DNA of 64,000 nt from Algibacter miyuki (lineage in GTDB: Bacteria; Bacteroidota; Bacteroidia; Flavobacteriales; Flavobacteriaceae), in assembly GCF_042427745.1 (NCBI RefSeq), contig NZ_JBHMFA010000001.1, one strand, 5' to 3'. The notes beneath the pieces are model-generated. The model ran no database searches. It was not told where the DNA came from and was given only the letters and a program-made list of their open reading frames with translations. A program made the position numbers and the translations under genes. Of the stretch, positions 27,143 through 35,006 are shown piece after piece. Numbering within the stretch: position 1 is the stretch's first letter; every line of letters begins with the position of its first letter.

Positions 27143-27967
27143 TTAAATCTTAAACGTAATCACTGGGCGATTAGCATGGTTTACTAAATCTTCACTAATG
27201 CTACCATTAAAAAAATGAGAAATCCCTTGGCGGCCATGAGTGCTCATGCCTATTAAATCTGCCGAAATAGATTCGGCGAAATTCAAAATACCGGTTTCAA
27301 TACTCAAATCGTTATAAATATGAATAGTGTGATCTGAAAATTCAAAACTAGACGTAAAATCATCTATTCGGGTCTTGGCATCATTCGAAGTAATAAATTT
27401 GTGAGGTGTATTTACCATAAGTAAATGCATTTTTGCACCAAATGCTTTTGCGAAATTAAGCGCATGCTGGTAACTTGGTTTGCTTTCTTCTTTAAAATCC
27501 GAAGCAAAAACAAAATGATCAACATGAAACGATTGATGTTCGTTTTTAATAACTAAAACAGGGATTTCCGAAGTACGAACCACTTTTTCAGTATTGCTAC
27601 CAATAAGCATTTCTTTTAATCCGCTAACGCCATTCGATCCCATAATAATTAAATCGATATCATTTTTTTTACTAATGTGAAAAACGCCCTTGAAAATTTC
27701 ATGGAAATCCACGGTTTCATGAACCGTTAAATCTTTTAAATAATCGCGGTTTTTTAATTCTTCAAACTTCTTATGTGCTAATTTCATGAAAAATACAGCT
27801 TCTGGAAATTCGCTGTGAGAATTTAGCGCATCAACTTCATCTAATGGTAAATCAATAACATGTAACAAATAAATTTCACAATTGTAAGTTTTTGCTAGTT
27901 GAGCAGCGACTTTTAAAGCATTTTCAGCTTGTTCGGAAAAATCGGTAGGTACAAGAATTTTTTTCAT
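27143..27967 (-). CDS. Universal stress protein with two Usp domains
   Basis: A 274-residue cytosolic protein formed of two UspA domains (about 1-143 and 148-274), each beginning with the expected strand and Asp (ILVPTDFSEQAENAL in the first, FVFASDFKEESKP in the second). The first domain keeps the nucleotide-binding pattern G-x2-G-x9-G-S (GSNGVSGLKEMLIGSN), suggesting ATP binding; the second has STHG in place of the first glycine. Tandem Usp proteins are linked to stress survival or low-oxygen growth in other bacteria. It stands alone; the promoter was not identified. Confidence 0.92.
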   Translation of the reverse strand: MKKILVPTDFSEQAENALKVAAQLAKTYNCEIYLLHVIDLPLDEVDALNSHSEFPEAVFFMKLAHKKFEELKNRDYLKDLTVHETVDFHEIFKGVFHISKKNDIDLIIMGSNGVSGLKEMLIGSNTEKVVRTSEIPVLVIKNEHQSFHVDHFVFASDFKEESKPSYQHALNFAKAFGAKMHLLMVNTPHKFITSNDAKTRIDDFTSSFEFSDHTIHIYNDLSIETGILNFAESISADLIGMSTHGRQGISHFFNGSISEDLVNHANRPVITFKI

Positions 27968-28109
27968 GGTAAATGAGGTGTTTGTGGGTTAGTTGGGCTT
28001 ATTACGATATTGTTAGTAATCAGCTTAAAAGTACGCTTATTTGTTTGTAACATAAGCTATGGCGTACCTAAATTTATGAAAAATTACTTTAAAAATCAAT
28101 AAAATGTTA

Positions 28110-28117
28110 TATATTTG
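28110..28117 (+). promoter_or_regulatory. -7 element of the rimP-nusA-infB promoter
   Basis: TATATTTG matches TAnnTTTG. A CTTT sequence 19 bases upstream occupies the -33 region without a perfect TTG. The predicted leader is about 55 bases and contains the hairpin at 28145-28170. Confidence 0.55.
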
Positions 28118-28144
28118 CACCGTTGAAAGGCGAATTAAGAAAAT

Positions 28145-28170
28145 GAGGGGACGGAAAGTCCCCTCTTTTT
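28145..28170 (+). promoter_or_regulatory. Terminator-like hairpin in the leader of rimP-nusA-infB
   Basis: GAGGGGAC and GTCCCCTC form a perfect, GC-rich 8 bp stem with a 5-base loop (GGAAA), directly followed by five T residues. It sits between the promoter and the rimP start codon, ten bases before the ATG. It has the form of an intrinsic terminator, so read-through must be possible or regulated. Because the operon encodes NusA, a factor that acts on such hairpins, an attenuation loop is plausible. Confidence 0.7.
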
Positions 28171-28180
28171 ATACTAGAAA

Positions 28181-28642
28181 ATGTTTAAAACTACAGTTAA
28201 AAATTTACTCGAAGAGGCGTTAGCAGAGCGACAAGATTTATTTCTTATCGCATTAACTATTAATGCCGAAAATCATATCAATATAGTTATCGATGGAGAT
28301 AACGGCGTTTTAGTTGAAGATTGTATCTTTATAAGCCGTGCCGTAGATGATAATTTAGATAGGGAAGAACAAGATTTTTCTATAGAAGTTATGTCGGCAG
28401 GAGCAGCAGCACCTTTAACACATCAACGTCAGTATATAAAAAATATAAATAGAACGCTTAGTGTTAGAACAAGTACTGAAGAAATCGAAGGTACTTTAAC
28501 AAACGCTACCGAAACAGATATAGAGCTCGAATGGAAAGCGAGAGAGCCTAAACCTATTGGAAAAGGTAAAGTGACGGTAAAGAAGCAAGCGAATATTGCT
28601 TATCAAGATATTGTAGAAGCAAAAGTTGTGATAAAATTTTAA
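28181..28642 (+). CDS. rimP: Ribosome maturation factor RimP
   Basis: A 153-residue protein, the usual size for RimP, which assists assembly of the 30S subunit. The N-terminal domain contains the typical VEDCIFISRAVDDNLD segment and the EVMSAGAAAPL motif, in which SAGAAAPL replaces the SPGLDRPL of many other bacteria, a common Bacteroidota variant. The C-terminal SH3-like domain follows. It is the first gene of the rimP-nusA-infB operon, 12 bases before nusA, an order conserved across bacteria. Its leader holds a terminator-like hairpin. Confidence 0.95.
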   Translation: MFKTTVKNLLEEALAERQDLFLIALTINAENHINIVIDGDNGVLVEDCIFISRAVDDNLDREEQDFSIEVMSAGAAAPLTHQRQYIKNINRTLSVRTSTEEIEGTLTNATETDIELEWKAREPKPIGKGKVTVKKQANIAYQDIVEAKVVIKF

Positions 28643-28654
28643 ATCGAACCAGTT

Positions 28655-29887
28655 ATGGAAAATATTGCGTTAATTGAATCTTTTTCAGAATTCAAAGACG
28701 ATAAGCTAATTGACAGAGTAACGTTAATGGCTATTTTAGAAGATGTTTTTAGAAGTGCCTTAAAACGAAAATTTGGAGATGACGATAATTTTGATATTAT
28801 TGTAAACCCAGATAAGGGCGATTTAGAAATTTGGAGAAACAGAATTGTGGTTGCCGATGGAGAAGTTGAAGAAGAAAATCAAGAAATTTCTATAACAGAA
28901 GCTCGAAAAATTGAACCCGATTTTGAAGTAGGTGAAGATGTATCAGAAGAAGTTAAACTTATCGATTTAGGACGTCGTGCTATTTTAGCTTTACGTCAAA
29001 ACTTGATTTCTAAAATACATGAACACGATAATACTATTATTTTTAAGCAATTTAAAGATTTAATAGGTGAGATATATACAGCAGAAGTACATCACATTCG
29101 TCACAGAGCAGTTATTTTGCTAGATGATGAAGGTAATGAAATTGTGCTGCCAAAAGATAAACAAATACCGTCTGATTTCTTTAGAAAAGGAGACAACGTA
29201 AGAGGTGTAATTGATAGTGTTGAGCTTAAAGGCGCAAAACCAACAATTATAATGTCTAGAAGTTCCCCAGTATTTTTAGAGAAATTATTCGAACAAGAAA
29301 TTCCAGAAGTGTTCGATGGTTTAATTACCATTAAACATGTTGTAAGAATTCCAGGTGAAAAAGCAAAAGTAGCTGTAGATTCTTATGATGATAGAATTGA
29401 TCCAGTTGGAGCTTGTGTAGGTATGAAAGGATCTAGAATACACGGTATTGTTCGTGAATTAGGAAACGAAAATATCGATGTTATCAATTACACTAGTAAT
29501 TTACCATTATTTATTACTAGAGCATTAAGCCCAGCACGTGTAACTTCAATTAAATTAAATGAAGAAACAAAACGCGCTGAGGTTATATTAAAACCAGAAG
29601 AGGTAAGTAAAGCCATTGGTAGAGGCGGACATAATATCCGTTTAGCCGGGCAACTAACAGGATACGAAATCGATGTGTTTAGAGAAGGCGCAGAAGAAGA
29701 CGTAGAATTAAGAGAATTTACTGATGAAATCGAAGGCTGGATTATTGAAGAATTTAGCAAAGCTGGATTAGACACTGCTAAAAGTATTTTAGAGCAAGAA
29801 GTGAAAGATTTAGTAAAAAGAACAGACTTAGAAGAAGAAACTATTAAGGATGTTATTAGGATTTTAAGAGAAGAATTCGAAGAATAA
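28655..29887 (+). CDS. nusA: Transcription termination/antitermination factor NusA
   Basis: A 410-residue NusA with the N-terminal RNA polymerase-binding domain (1-130), an S1 domain (about 135-200) and two KH domains (about 230-345, with GACVGMKGSRIHGIVREL and AIGRGGHNIRLA). It binds RNA polymerase and nascent RNA hairpins, affecting pausing and termination. It ends shortly after the second KH domain and lacks the acidic repeats of the E. coli protein, as is usual outside gammaproteobacteria. It lies between rimP and infB. Confidence 0.97.
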   Translation: MENIALIESFSEFKDDKLIDRVTLMAILEDVFRSALKRKFGDDDNFDIIVNPDKGDLEIWRNRIVVADGEVEEENQEISITEARKIEPDFEVGEDVSEEVKLIDLGRRAILALRQNLISKIHEHDNTIIFKQFKDLIGEIYTAEVHHIRHRAVILLDDEGNEIVLPKDKQIPSDFFRKGDNVRGVIDSVELKGAKPTIIMSRSSPVFLEKLFEQEIPEVFDGLITIKHVVRIPGEKAKVAVDSYDDRIDPVGACVGMKGSRIHGIVRELGNENIDVINYTSNLPLFITRALSPARVTSIKLNEETKRAEVILKPEEVSKAIGRGGHNIRLAGQLTGYEIDVFREGAEEDVELREFTDEIEGWIIEEFSKAGLDTAKSILEQEVKDLVKRTDLEEETIKDVIRILREEFEE

Positions 29888-29961
29888 TATCAATTCCATA
29901 AAAATTACAGGAATTTATCATTAGATGTTCCTTAATTTTACAATCGAATTGGTATAATATA

Positions 29962-29969
29962 TATATTTG
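29962..29969 (+). promoter_or_regulatory. Possible internal promoter before infB
   Basis: TATATTTG matches TAnnTTTG 18 bases before the infB ATG. In the same 100-base gap ATATCAATTC (29887-29896) and GAATTGGTAT (about 29946-29955) can pair with one G-U, enclosing a long loop. Either could adjust infB expression separately from nusA. Confidence 0.4.
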
Positions 29970-29987
29970 AGTATTTTAAAGGCAATT

Positions 29988-32876
29988 ATGGCTGAAACAA
30001 TTAGATTAAATAAAGTATTACGCGAGCTTAACATCTCTTTAGATCGCGCCGTAGAATTTTTAGATTCTAAGGGTGTCGAGATAGAGAAACGCCCAACTAC
30101 AAAAATCTCAGAGGAAACGTACAAAGTACTATCCGATGAATTTCAAACAGACGCTAGCAAAAAAGTAGCATCTCAGGAAGTTAGTGAGGCGAAATTAAAA
30201 GAAAAAGAAGTGTTGCGTGAGCAACGCGAGCGTGAGCTTGAAGAAAAACAAAAAGCAGCTGCCAAAAGAGAGGAGATTGTAAAAGCATCTAAAACACTTA
30301 GCGGCCCTAAACAGGTTGGTAAAATTGATTTAGAACCTAAAAAAACAACTCCGAAACCTGCAACAGAAGCGAAACCCGTAGTGGAAGCGCCTAAAGTTGA
30401 AAAGGAAGAAGTAGCTAAAGCAGTTGTTAAAGAAGACGTTGCAGAGGTTGCTAAACCAGTAGAAGCAGTTAAACCTGTAGAAGTGGTAAAAGCAGTAGGC
30501 AAAGTGGAAATTGCGAAACCTAAAGTTGTTGCAGAAAAACAACCAGAGGTTAAAGCTAAAGAAACGCCGAAAGCGGAAACTCCAAAAGCAGAAACTCCTA
30601 AAGTCGAAACACCTAAAGTTGAAACAAAACAAGTTCCAACAGAAAAGGTAACAAAACAAGAAGCTATCATAGTAGATGGTGAAATGGTTGTTCCTGAAGA
30701 AAAGGTGAAAACGCAATATCAAAAACTTACTGGGCCAAAAATAGCAGGTGATAAAATTGATTTATCTCAATTTAATAAACCTAAAAAGAAACCAGTAGAT
30801 AAGAAACCTGTAGGAGCGGCTGGCGCAGCAAATAAAAAGAAGCGTCGTCGTATCAGTAAAGCTGGAGCTCCTGGAGATAATAGACCAAGCAGACCAGGCG
30901 GTACAGCCGGAGGAAGTAATTTCCGAGGAAAACCAGGTCAAGGTCGTCGTAACATTGTTAAGGAAGAACCTACTGAAGAAGATGTTAAAAAACAAGTGCG
31001 TGAAACACTTGAAAAACTTCAAGGTAAGTCTAATAAAGGACGTGGTGCGAAAAACAGAAGAGACAAAAGAGATAAACATAGAGAGCAGACTGAAATTGAT
31101 CAGCAAATAGAAGCAGCAGAAAGCAAAATCATTAAAGTGACTGAGTTTGTTACGGCAAGCGAAATGGCAACGATGATGGATGTTGGTGTAACTCAAATTA
31201 TTTCGGCTTGTATGTCGTTAGGTATGATGGTTACTATGAACCAACGTTTAGATGCTGAAACGTTATCTATTGTTGCAGATGAATTTGGTTACCAAGTAGA
31301 ATTTGTAACTGCAGATATTGAAGAATCAATTGAAGAAGTTATAGATAAACCGGAAGATTTAAAACCTCGTGCACCTATCGTTACAGTAATGGGACACGTA
31401 GATCACGGTAAAACATCGCTTCTTGATTATATTCGTCAAGAAAATGTAATCGCTGGAGAATCTGGTGGAATTACACAACATATTGGTGCTTATGGCGTAG
31501 AATTAGAGAATGGTCAAAAAATAGCCTTCTTAGATACACCAGGTCACGAGGCCTTTACAGCCATGCGTGCTCGTGGTGCTCAAGTTACCGATATTGCTAT
31601 TATTGTAGCAGCTGCCGATGATGATATTATGCCGCAAACCAAAGAAGCTATTTCTCACGCACAAGCAGCAGGAGTGCCAATTGTATTTGCCATTAATAAA
31701 ATAGATAAGCCAGATGCTAATCCTGAAAGAATTAAAGAAGGTTTAGCTCAAATGAATCTTTTAGTAGAAGATTGGGGTGGTAAAATACAATCACACGATA
31801 TCTCTGCTAAAGTAGGTACTGGTGTTAAAGAATTATTAGAAAAAGTATTGCTAGAAGCCGAATTATTAGAGCTTAAAGCAAATCCAGAAAAAGCCGCTGT
31901 TGGTACTGTAGTAGAAGCCTTTTTAGATAAAGGTAGGGGTTACGTGTCAACCATATTAGTACAAGCCGGAACACTTCGCGTTGGTGATTATGTTTTAGCA
32001 GGTAGAAATAGTGGTAAAATTAAAGCCATGCATGATGAGCGTGGAAACGATGTAACTGCCGCAGGGCCTTCTACACCAGTTTCTATACTTGGTCTAGATG
32101 GTGCACCACAAGCAGGTGATAAATTTAATGTATTTGAAGACGAACGTGAAGCGAAACAAATTGCCTCTAAGCGTGCACAATTACAACGTGAGCAATCAGT
32201 TAGAACACAACGTCATATTACTTTAGATGAAATTGGTCGTCGTATCGCACTTGGTGATTTCCAAGAATTAAATATCATCCTTAAAGGTGATGTGGATGGT
32301 TCTGTGGAAGCATTGACAGATTCGTTCCAAAAATTATCTACTGAAGAAATTCAAGTTAATATCCTTCATAAAGGTGTTGGGGCCATTACAGAAAGTGATG
32401 TATTGTTAGCTTCGGCTTCCGATGCTATTATTGTCGGCTTTAACGTACGTCCTGTTGGAAATGCAAGAATGATTGCTGATAAAGAAGAAATCGATATCCG
32501 TACATATTCTATTATCTACGATGCTATTAACGATCTTAAAGATGCTATGGAAGGTATGTTATCTCCAGAGTTGAAAGAAGAGATTTTAGGTACTGCAGAA
32601 ATTAGAGAAATGTTTAAAGTATCTAAAATTGGTACTATTGCAGGTTGTATGGTAACTAATGGTAAAATAACACGTAATGCAGGTATCCGTTTAATACGTG
32701 ATGGTGTAGTTGTTTATACGGGTGAATTAACATCGTTAAAACGATTTAAAGATGATGCTAAGGAAGTTACTAAAGGTTACGACTGTGGTATGCAGATTAA
32801 AAATTACAACGACATTAAAGAAGGCGATGTAATTGAAGCTTTCCATGAAGTTGAAGTTAAAAAGAAGTTGAAGTAA
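29988..32876 (+). CDS. infB: Translation initiation factor IF-2
   Basis: A 962-residue IF-2. The N-terminal 60 residues (ETIRLNKVLRELNISLDRA) form the IF2-N domain. A long low-complexity region rich in Lys, Glu, Pro, Ala and Val follows to about 390. The GTPase domain then shows GHVDHGKTSLLD, DTPGHEAF and NKIDKP, followed by domains II to IV. It places initiator tRNA on the 30S subunit in the cytosol. The ATG at 29988 is preferred over an upstream TTG at 29967 because family members begin MAETIRLNK. The low-complexity region yields long false antisense frames. Confidence 0.97.
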   Translation: MAETIRLNKVLRELNISLDRAVEFLDSKGVEIEKRPTTKISEETYKVLSDEFQTDASKKVASQEVSEAKLKEKEVLREQRERELEEKQKAAAKREEIVKASKTLSGPKQVGKIDLEPKKTTPKPATEAKPVVEAPKVEKEEVAKAVVKEDVAEVAKPVEAVKPVEVVKAVGKVEIAKPKVVAEKQPEVKAKETPKAETPKAETPKVETPKVETKQVPTEKVTKQEAIIVDGEMVVPEEKVKTQYQKLTGPKIAGDKIDLSQFNKPKKKPVDKKPVGAAGAANKKKRRRISKAGAPGDNRPSRPGGTAGGSNFRGKPGQGRRNIVKEEPTEEDVKKQVRETLEKLQGKSNKGRGAKNRRDKRDKHREQTEIDQQIEAAESKIIKVTEFVTASEMATMMDVGVTQIISACMSLGMMVTMNQRLDAETLSIVADEFGYQVEFVTADIEESIEEVIDKPEDLKPRAPIVTVMGHVDHGKTSLLDYIRQENVIAGESGGITQHIGAYGVELENGQKIAFLDTPGHEAFTAMRARGAQVTDIAIIVAAADDDIMPQTKEAISHAQAAGVPIVFAINKIDKPDANPERIKEGLAQMNLLVEDWGGKIQSHDISAKVGTGVKELLEKVLLEAELLELKANPEKAAVGTVVEAFLDKGRGYVSTILVQAGTLRVGDYVLAGRNSGKIKAMHDERGNDVTAAGPSTPVSILGLDGAPQAGDKFNVFEDEREAKQIASKRAQLQREQSVRTQRHITLDEIGRRIALGDFQELNIILKGDVDGSVEALTDSFQKLSTEEIQVNILHKGVGAITESDVLLASASDAIIVGFNVRPVGNARMIADKEEIDIRTYSIIYDAINDLKDAMEGMLSPELKEEILGTAEIREMFKVSKIGTIAGCMVTNGKITRNAGIRLIRDGVVVYTGELTSLKRFKDDAKEVTKGYDCGMQIKNYNDIKEGDVIEAFHEVEVKKKLK

Positions 32877-32901
32877 TATTCAACAACTTACTATAAATAT
32901 T

Positions 32902-32934
32902 AAAAAGCCAGAACTTATGTTCTGGCTTTTTTTT
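32902..32934 (+). terminator. Rho-independent terminator of the rimP-nusA-infB operon
   Basis: AAAAAGCCAGAAC (32902-32914) and GTTCTGGCTTTTT (32919-32931) form a perfect 13 bp stem with a TTAT loop and a T run, 25 bases after the infB stop. The following bases up to 33177 are AT-rich, contain no gene and must hold the promoter of the tail-collar cluster. Confidence 0.93.
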
Positions 32935-33177
32935 GCTTTATCCTGAAATATAGTTGCTAACTCTATTTAGGCGAGATCATTAAATAGGAGTAGAGATTTG
33001 TTCTTTTTGGAATAATTAATTATATCACGCTATTGATGCAAAACAAATTCAATTTTCATTAATTTTTATCGTTAATCGTAAAAAACCGACATACAACGTG
33101 TTAATTATATGGGTAGTTACTTTTTTGAACGAAAAAAACTATATTTTTAGTCCGATCAATTCAAATTTTTAACTATT

Positions 33178-33768
33178 ATGAAAAGAACTATTACTTTTTT
33201 TACATTGGCAGTTATGTTGTCAATAAACTCAGCTTTTGCTCAAGAGTCATATCTCGGCGATGTAAAGCTTTTTGGAGGCAATTTTGCACCAAGGGGCTGG
33301 GCGCTATGTCAAGGGCAATTGTTGCCAATAAATCAAAACCAAGCCTTATTTTCTCTTTTGGGCACTATGTATGGAGGAGACGGCATAACAACTTTTGCCT
33401 TACCAGATTTACGTGGTCGTGCTGTGGTTGGTATTGGAAACAACTCTGCTGGTTCGTGGGTTTCACAAGTAGGGCAAAGTGGGGGAACGGATTATGTGAG
33501 TTTATCTGAAGCCGAAATTCCTGCGCATAACCATAATGTAGAAGTGCTTTTGTCTGGAGAACCTGGCGATGATGATACACCATCAGAAAGTGTAACCATA
33601 GGTTCTAGACAAGAAATTTTCACAAGTGGAACTGCAGATGTTACTCTTCAAGATTCATCTATATCTCAAACTAACGTAGGCGCAGGTCTAGGTCATTATA
33701 ATATGCAACCATCCCTTGGGATGAGCTATATTATTTGTCTACAAGGCCTTTTTCCATCTAGAAATTAA
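33178..33768 (+). CDS. Exported tail-collar (microcystin-dependent protein-like) protein 1
   Basis: A 196-residue protein. A signal peptide (cleaved near INSAFAQ, residue 22) precedes one phage tail-collar domain of the MdpB type: LGDVKLFGGNFAPRGWALC, then QALFSLLGTMYGGDG and FALPDLRGRAVVG. The domain normally forms the tip of phage tail fibres; free-standing bacterial copies exist whose role is unknown. The signal peptide shows that this one is exported. It is the first of three tandem paralogues (gap 22 bases) followed by a type IX secreted protein. No other phage gene lies nearby. Confidence 0.88.
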   Translation: MKRTITFFTLAVMLSINSAFAQESYLGDVKLFGGNFAPRGWALCQGQLLPINQNQALFSLLGTMYGGDGITTFALPDLRGRAVVGIGNNSAGSWVSQVGQSGGTDYVSLSEAEIPAHNHNVEVLLSGEPGDDDTPSESVTIGSRQEIFTSGTADVTLQDSSISQTNVGAGLGHYNMQPSLGMSYIICLQGLFPSRN

Positions 33769-33790
33769 TACTTATAACTATTCAGAAATT

Positions 33791-34378
33791 ATGAAAAAAT
33801 ATATTTTATTTTTAGGATTGACACTGTTTATATGCTCAAATCAATTATTTGCACAAGACCCCTTAATAGGAGAGGTTAAGTTATTTGCTGGTAATTTTGC
33901 TCCAAGAGGATGGGCTTTTTGCGATGGACAATTATTACAAATAGCTGAAAACACAGCATTATTCTCTCTTTTAGGAACAAATTACGGGGGTGATGGTAGA
34001 ACAACTTTTGGATTACCAGATTTAAGAGGTCGCGTTGCTATTGGTGTTGGTTCGGGACCAGGGCTGTCAAGCGTTCATATAGGTGAAAAAAAAGGAGTAG
34101 AAGCGGTTACATTAACTGAATTACAAATACCAGCGCACGATCATAATGTACAATTACGTGTTTCAGATGAGTCGTCAAATAGTACAACGCCTAGTTCTAG
34201 TACAGTTATAGGTGCAGATCAAGAAATTTATACCGAAGGTACACCTAATGTTAAAATTAAAGCGGGGTCTATTTCTCAAAGTTCTATTGGGGGAAACCAA
34301 GCTCATACTAATTTACAACCCTATGTAGGTATGCGTTACATTATCGCTTTACAAGGGATATATCCAACCAGAAGCTAG
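33791..34378 (+). CDS. Exported tail-collar protein 2
   Basis: A 195-residue paralogue of its neighbours, with signal peptide ending near NQLFAQ and the same domain: GEVKLFAGNFAPRGWAFC, then LFSLLGTNYGGDGRTTF and GLPDLRGRVAIGVG. The N-terminal domain is strongly conserved between the three copies, while the stretch from about 125 to 165 (the part expected to be exposed at a trimer tip) varies most. Spacing to copy 3 is 27 bases, consistent with one transcript. Confidence 0.88.
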   Translation: MKKYILFLGLTLFICSNQLFAQDPLIGEVKLFAGNFAPRGWAFCDGQLLQIAENTALFSLLGTNYGGDGRTTFGLPDLRGRVAIGVGSGPGLSSVHIGEKKGVEAVTLTELQIPAHDHNVQLRVSDESSNSTTPSSSTVIGADQEIYTEGTPNVKIKAGSISQSSIGGNQAHTNLQPYVGMRYIIALQGIYPTRS

Positions 34379-34405
34379 TAACAATAATTATTTAATAACA
34401 ATACT

Positions 34406-34993
34406 ATGAAAAAATATATTACATTTTTAATATTGACTTTTATGTTAATTTCAAGTCAATCGTATGCTCAAGAGCCTTTTTTAGGAGAGATTAGATTGTT
34501 TGCGGGTAATTTTGCTCCACGAGGTTGGGCTTTTTGCGACGGACAATTACTAGCTATAGCTTCTAACGATGCCTTGTTTTCTTTAGTAGGAACAATTTAC
34601 GGGGGAGATGCCCGAACAACTTTTGGACTTCCAGATTTAAGAGGTAGAGTGCCAATTGGCCAAGGTCGAGGATCAGGGCTTAATGATTATAGGGTAGGGG
34701 ATCGGGTAGGTGCTGAACAAGTTACTTTGCTACCAAACAACCTTCCTGTTCATAATCATAATGTTAAATTACAGGTGTCTAGTGGTGGCGCTCAAGACGA
34801 TGTTCCAAACGGAAATTCAGTGTTAAGCGCTGGCGAAGAAATTTATTTAGAAGGAACGGCTTCAACAGTTTTAAACCCTTCCTCAGTTTCTCAAAATAGA
34901 GTAGGACAAACGCAATCTCACGAAAATGTTCAACCCTCGTTAGGATTAAATTATATAATAGCTTTATACGGAACCTATCCATCTAGAAATTAA
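34406..34993 (+). CDS. Exported tail-collar protein 3
   Basis: A 195-residue third copy with signal peptide ending near SQSYAQ and the motifs GEIRLFAGNFAPRGWAFC, SLVGTIYGGDARTTF and GLPDLRGRVPIGQG. It is closest to copy 2 in its N-terminal half. The gene ends 13 bases before the next start codon, so the three tail-collar genes and the large secreted protein gene very probably form one operon. Confidence 0.88.
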   Translation: MKKYITFLILTFMLISSQSYAQEPFLGEIRLFAGNFAPRGWAFCDGQLLAIASNDALFSLVGTIYGGDARTTFGLPDLRGRVPIGQGRGSGLNDYRVGDRVGAEQVTLLPNNLPVHNHNVKLQVSSGGAQDDVPNGNSVLSAGEEIYLEGTASTVLNPSSVSQNRVGQTQSHENVQPSLGLNYIIALYGTYPSRN

Positions 34994-35006
34994 AAAAAAA
35001 CATAAA

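Noticed and set aside
30173..30722. Long minus-strand open frames opposite the N-terminal part of infB
   Set aside because: They arise from the Lys/Glu/Ala/Val/Pro repeats of the IF-2 linker; their products are low-complexity Ser/Thr/Ala or Phe/Cys-rich strings.
33178..34993. Prophage remnant suggested by three tail-collar domains
   Set aside because: All three proteins have signal peptides, the genes are intact, and no other phage genes (capsid, terminase, integrase, lysis) lie nearby.
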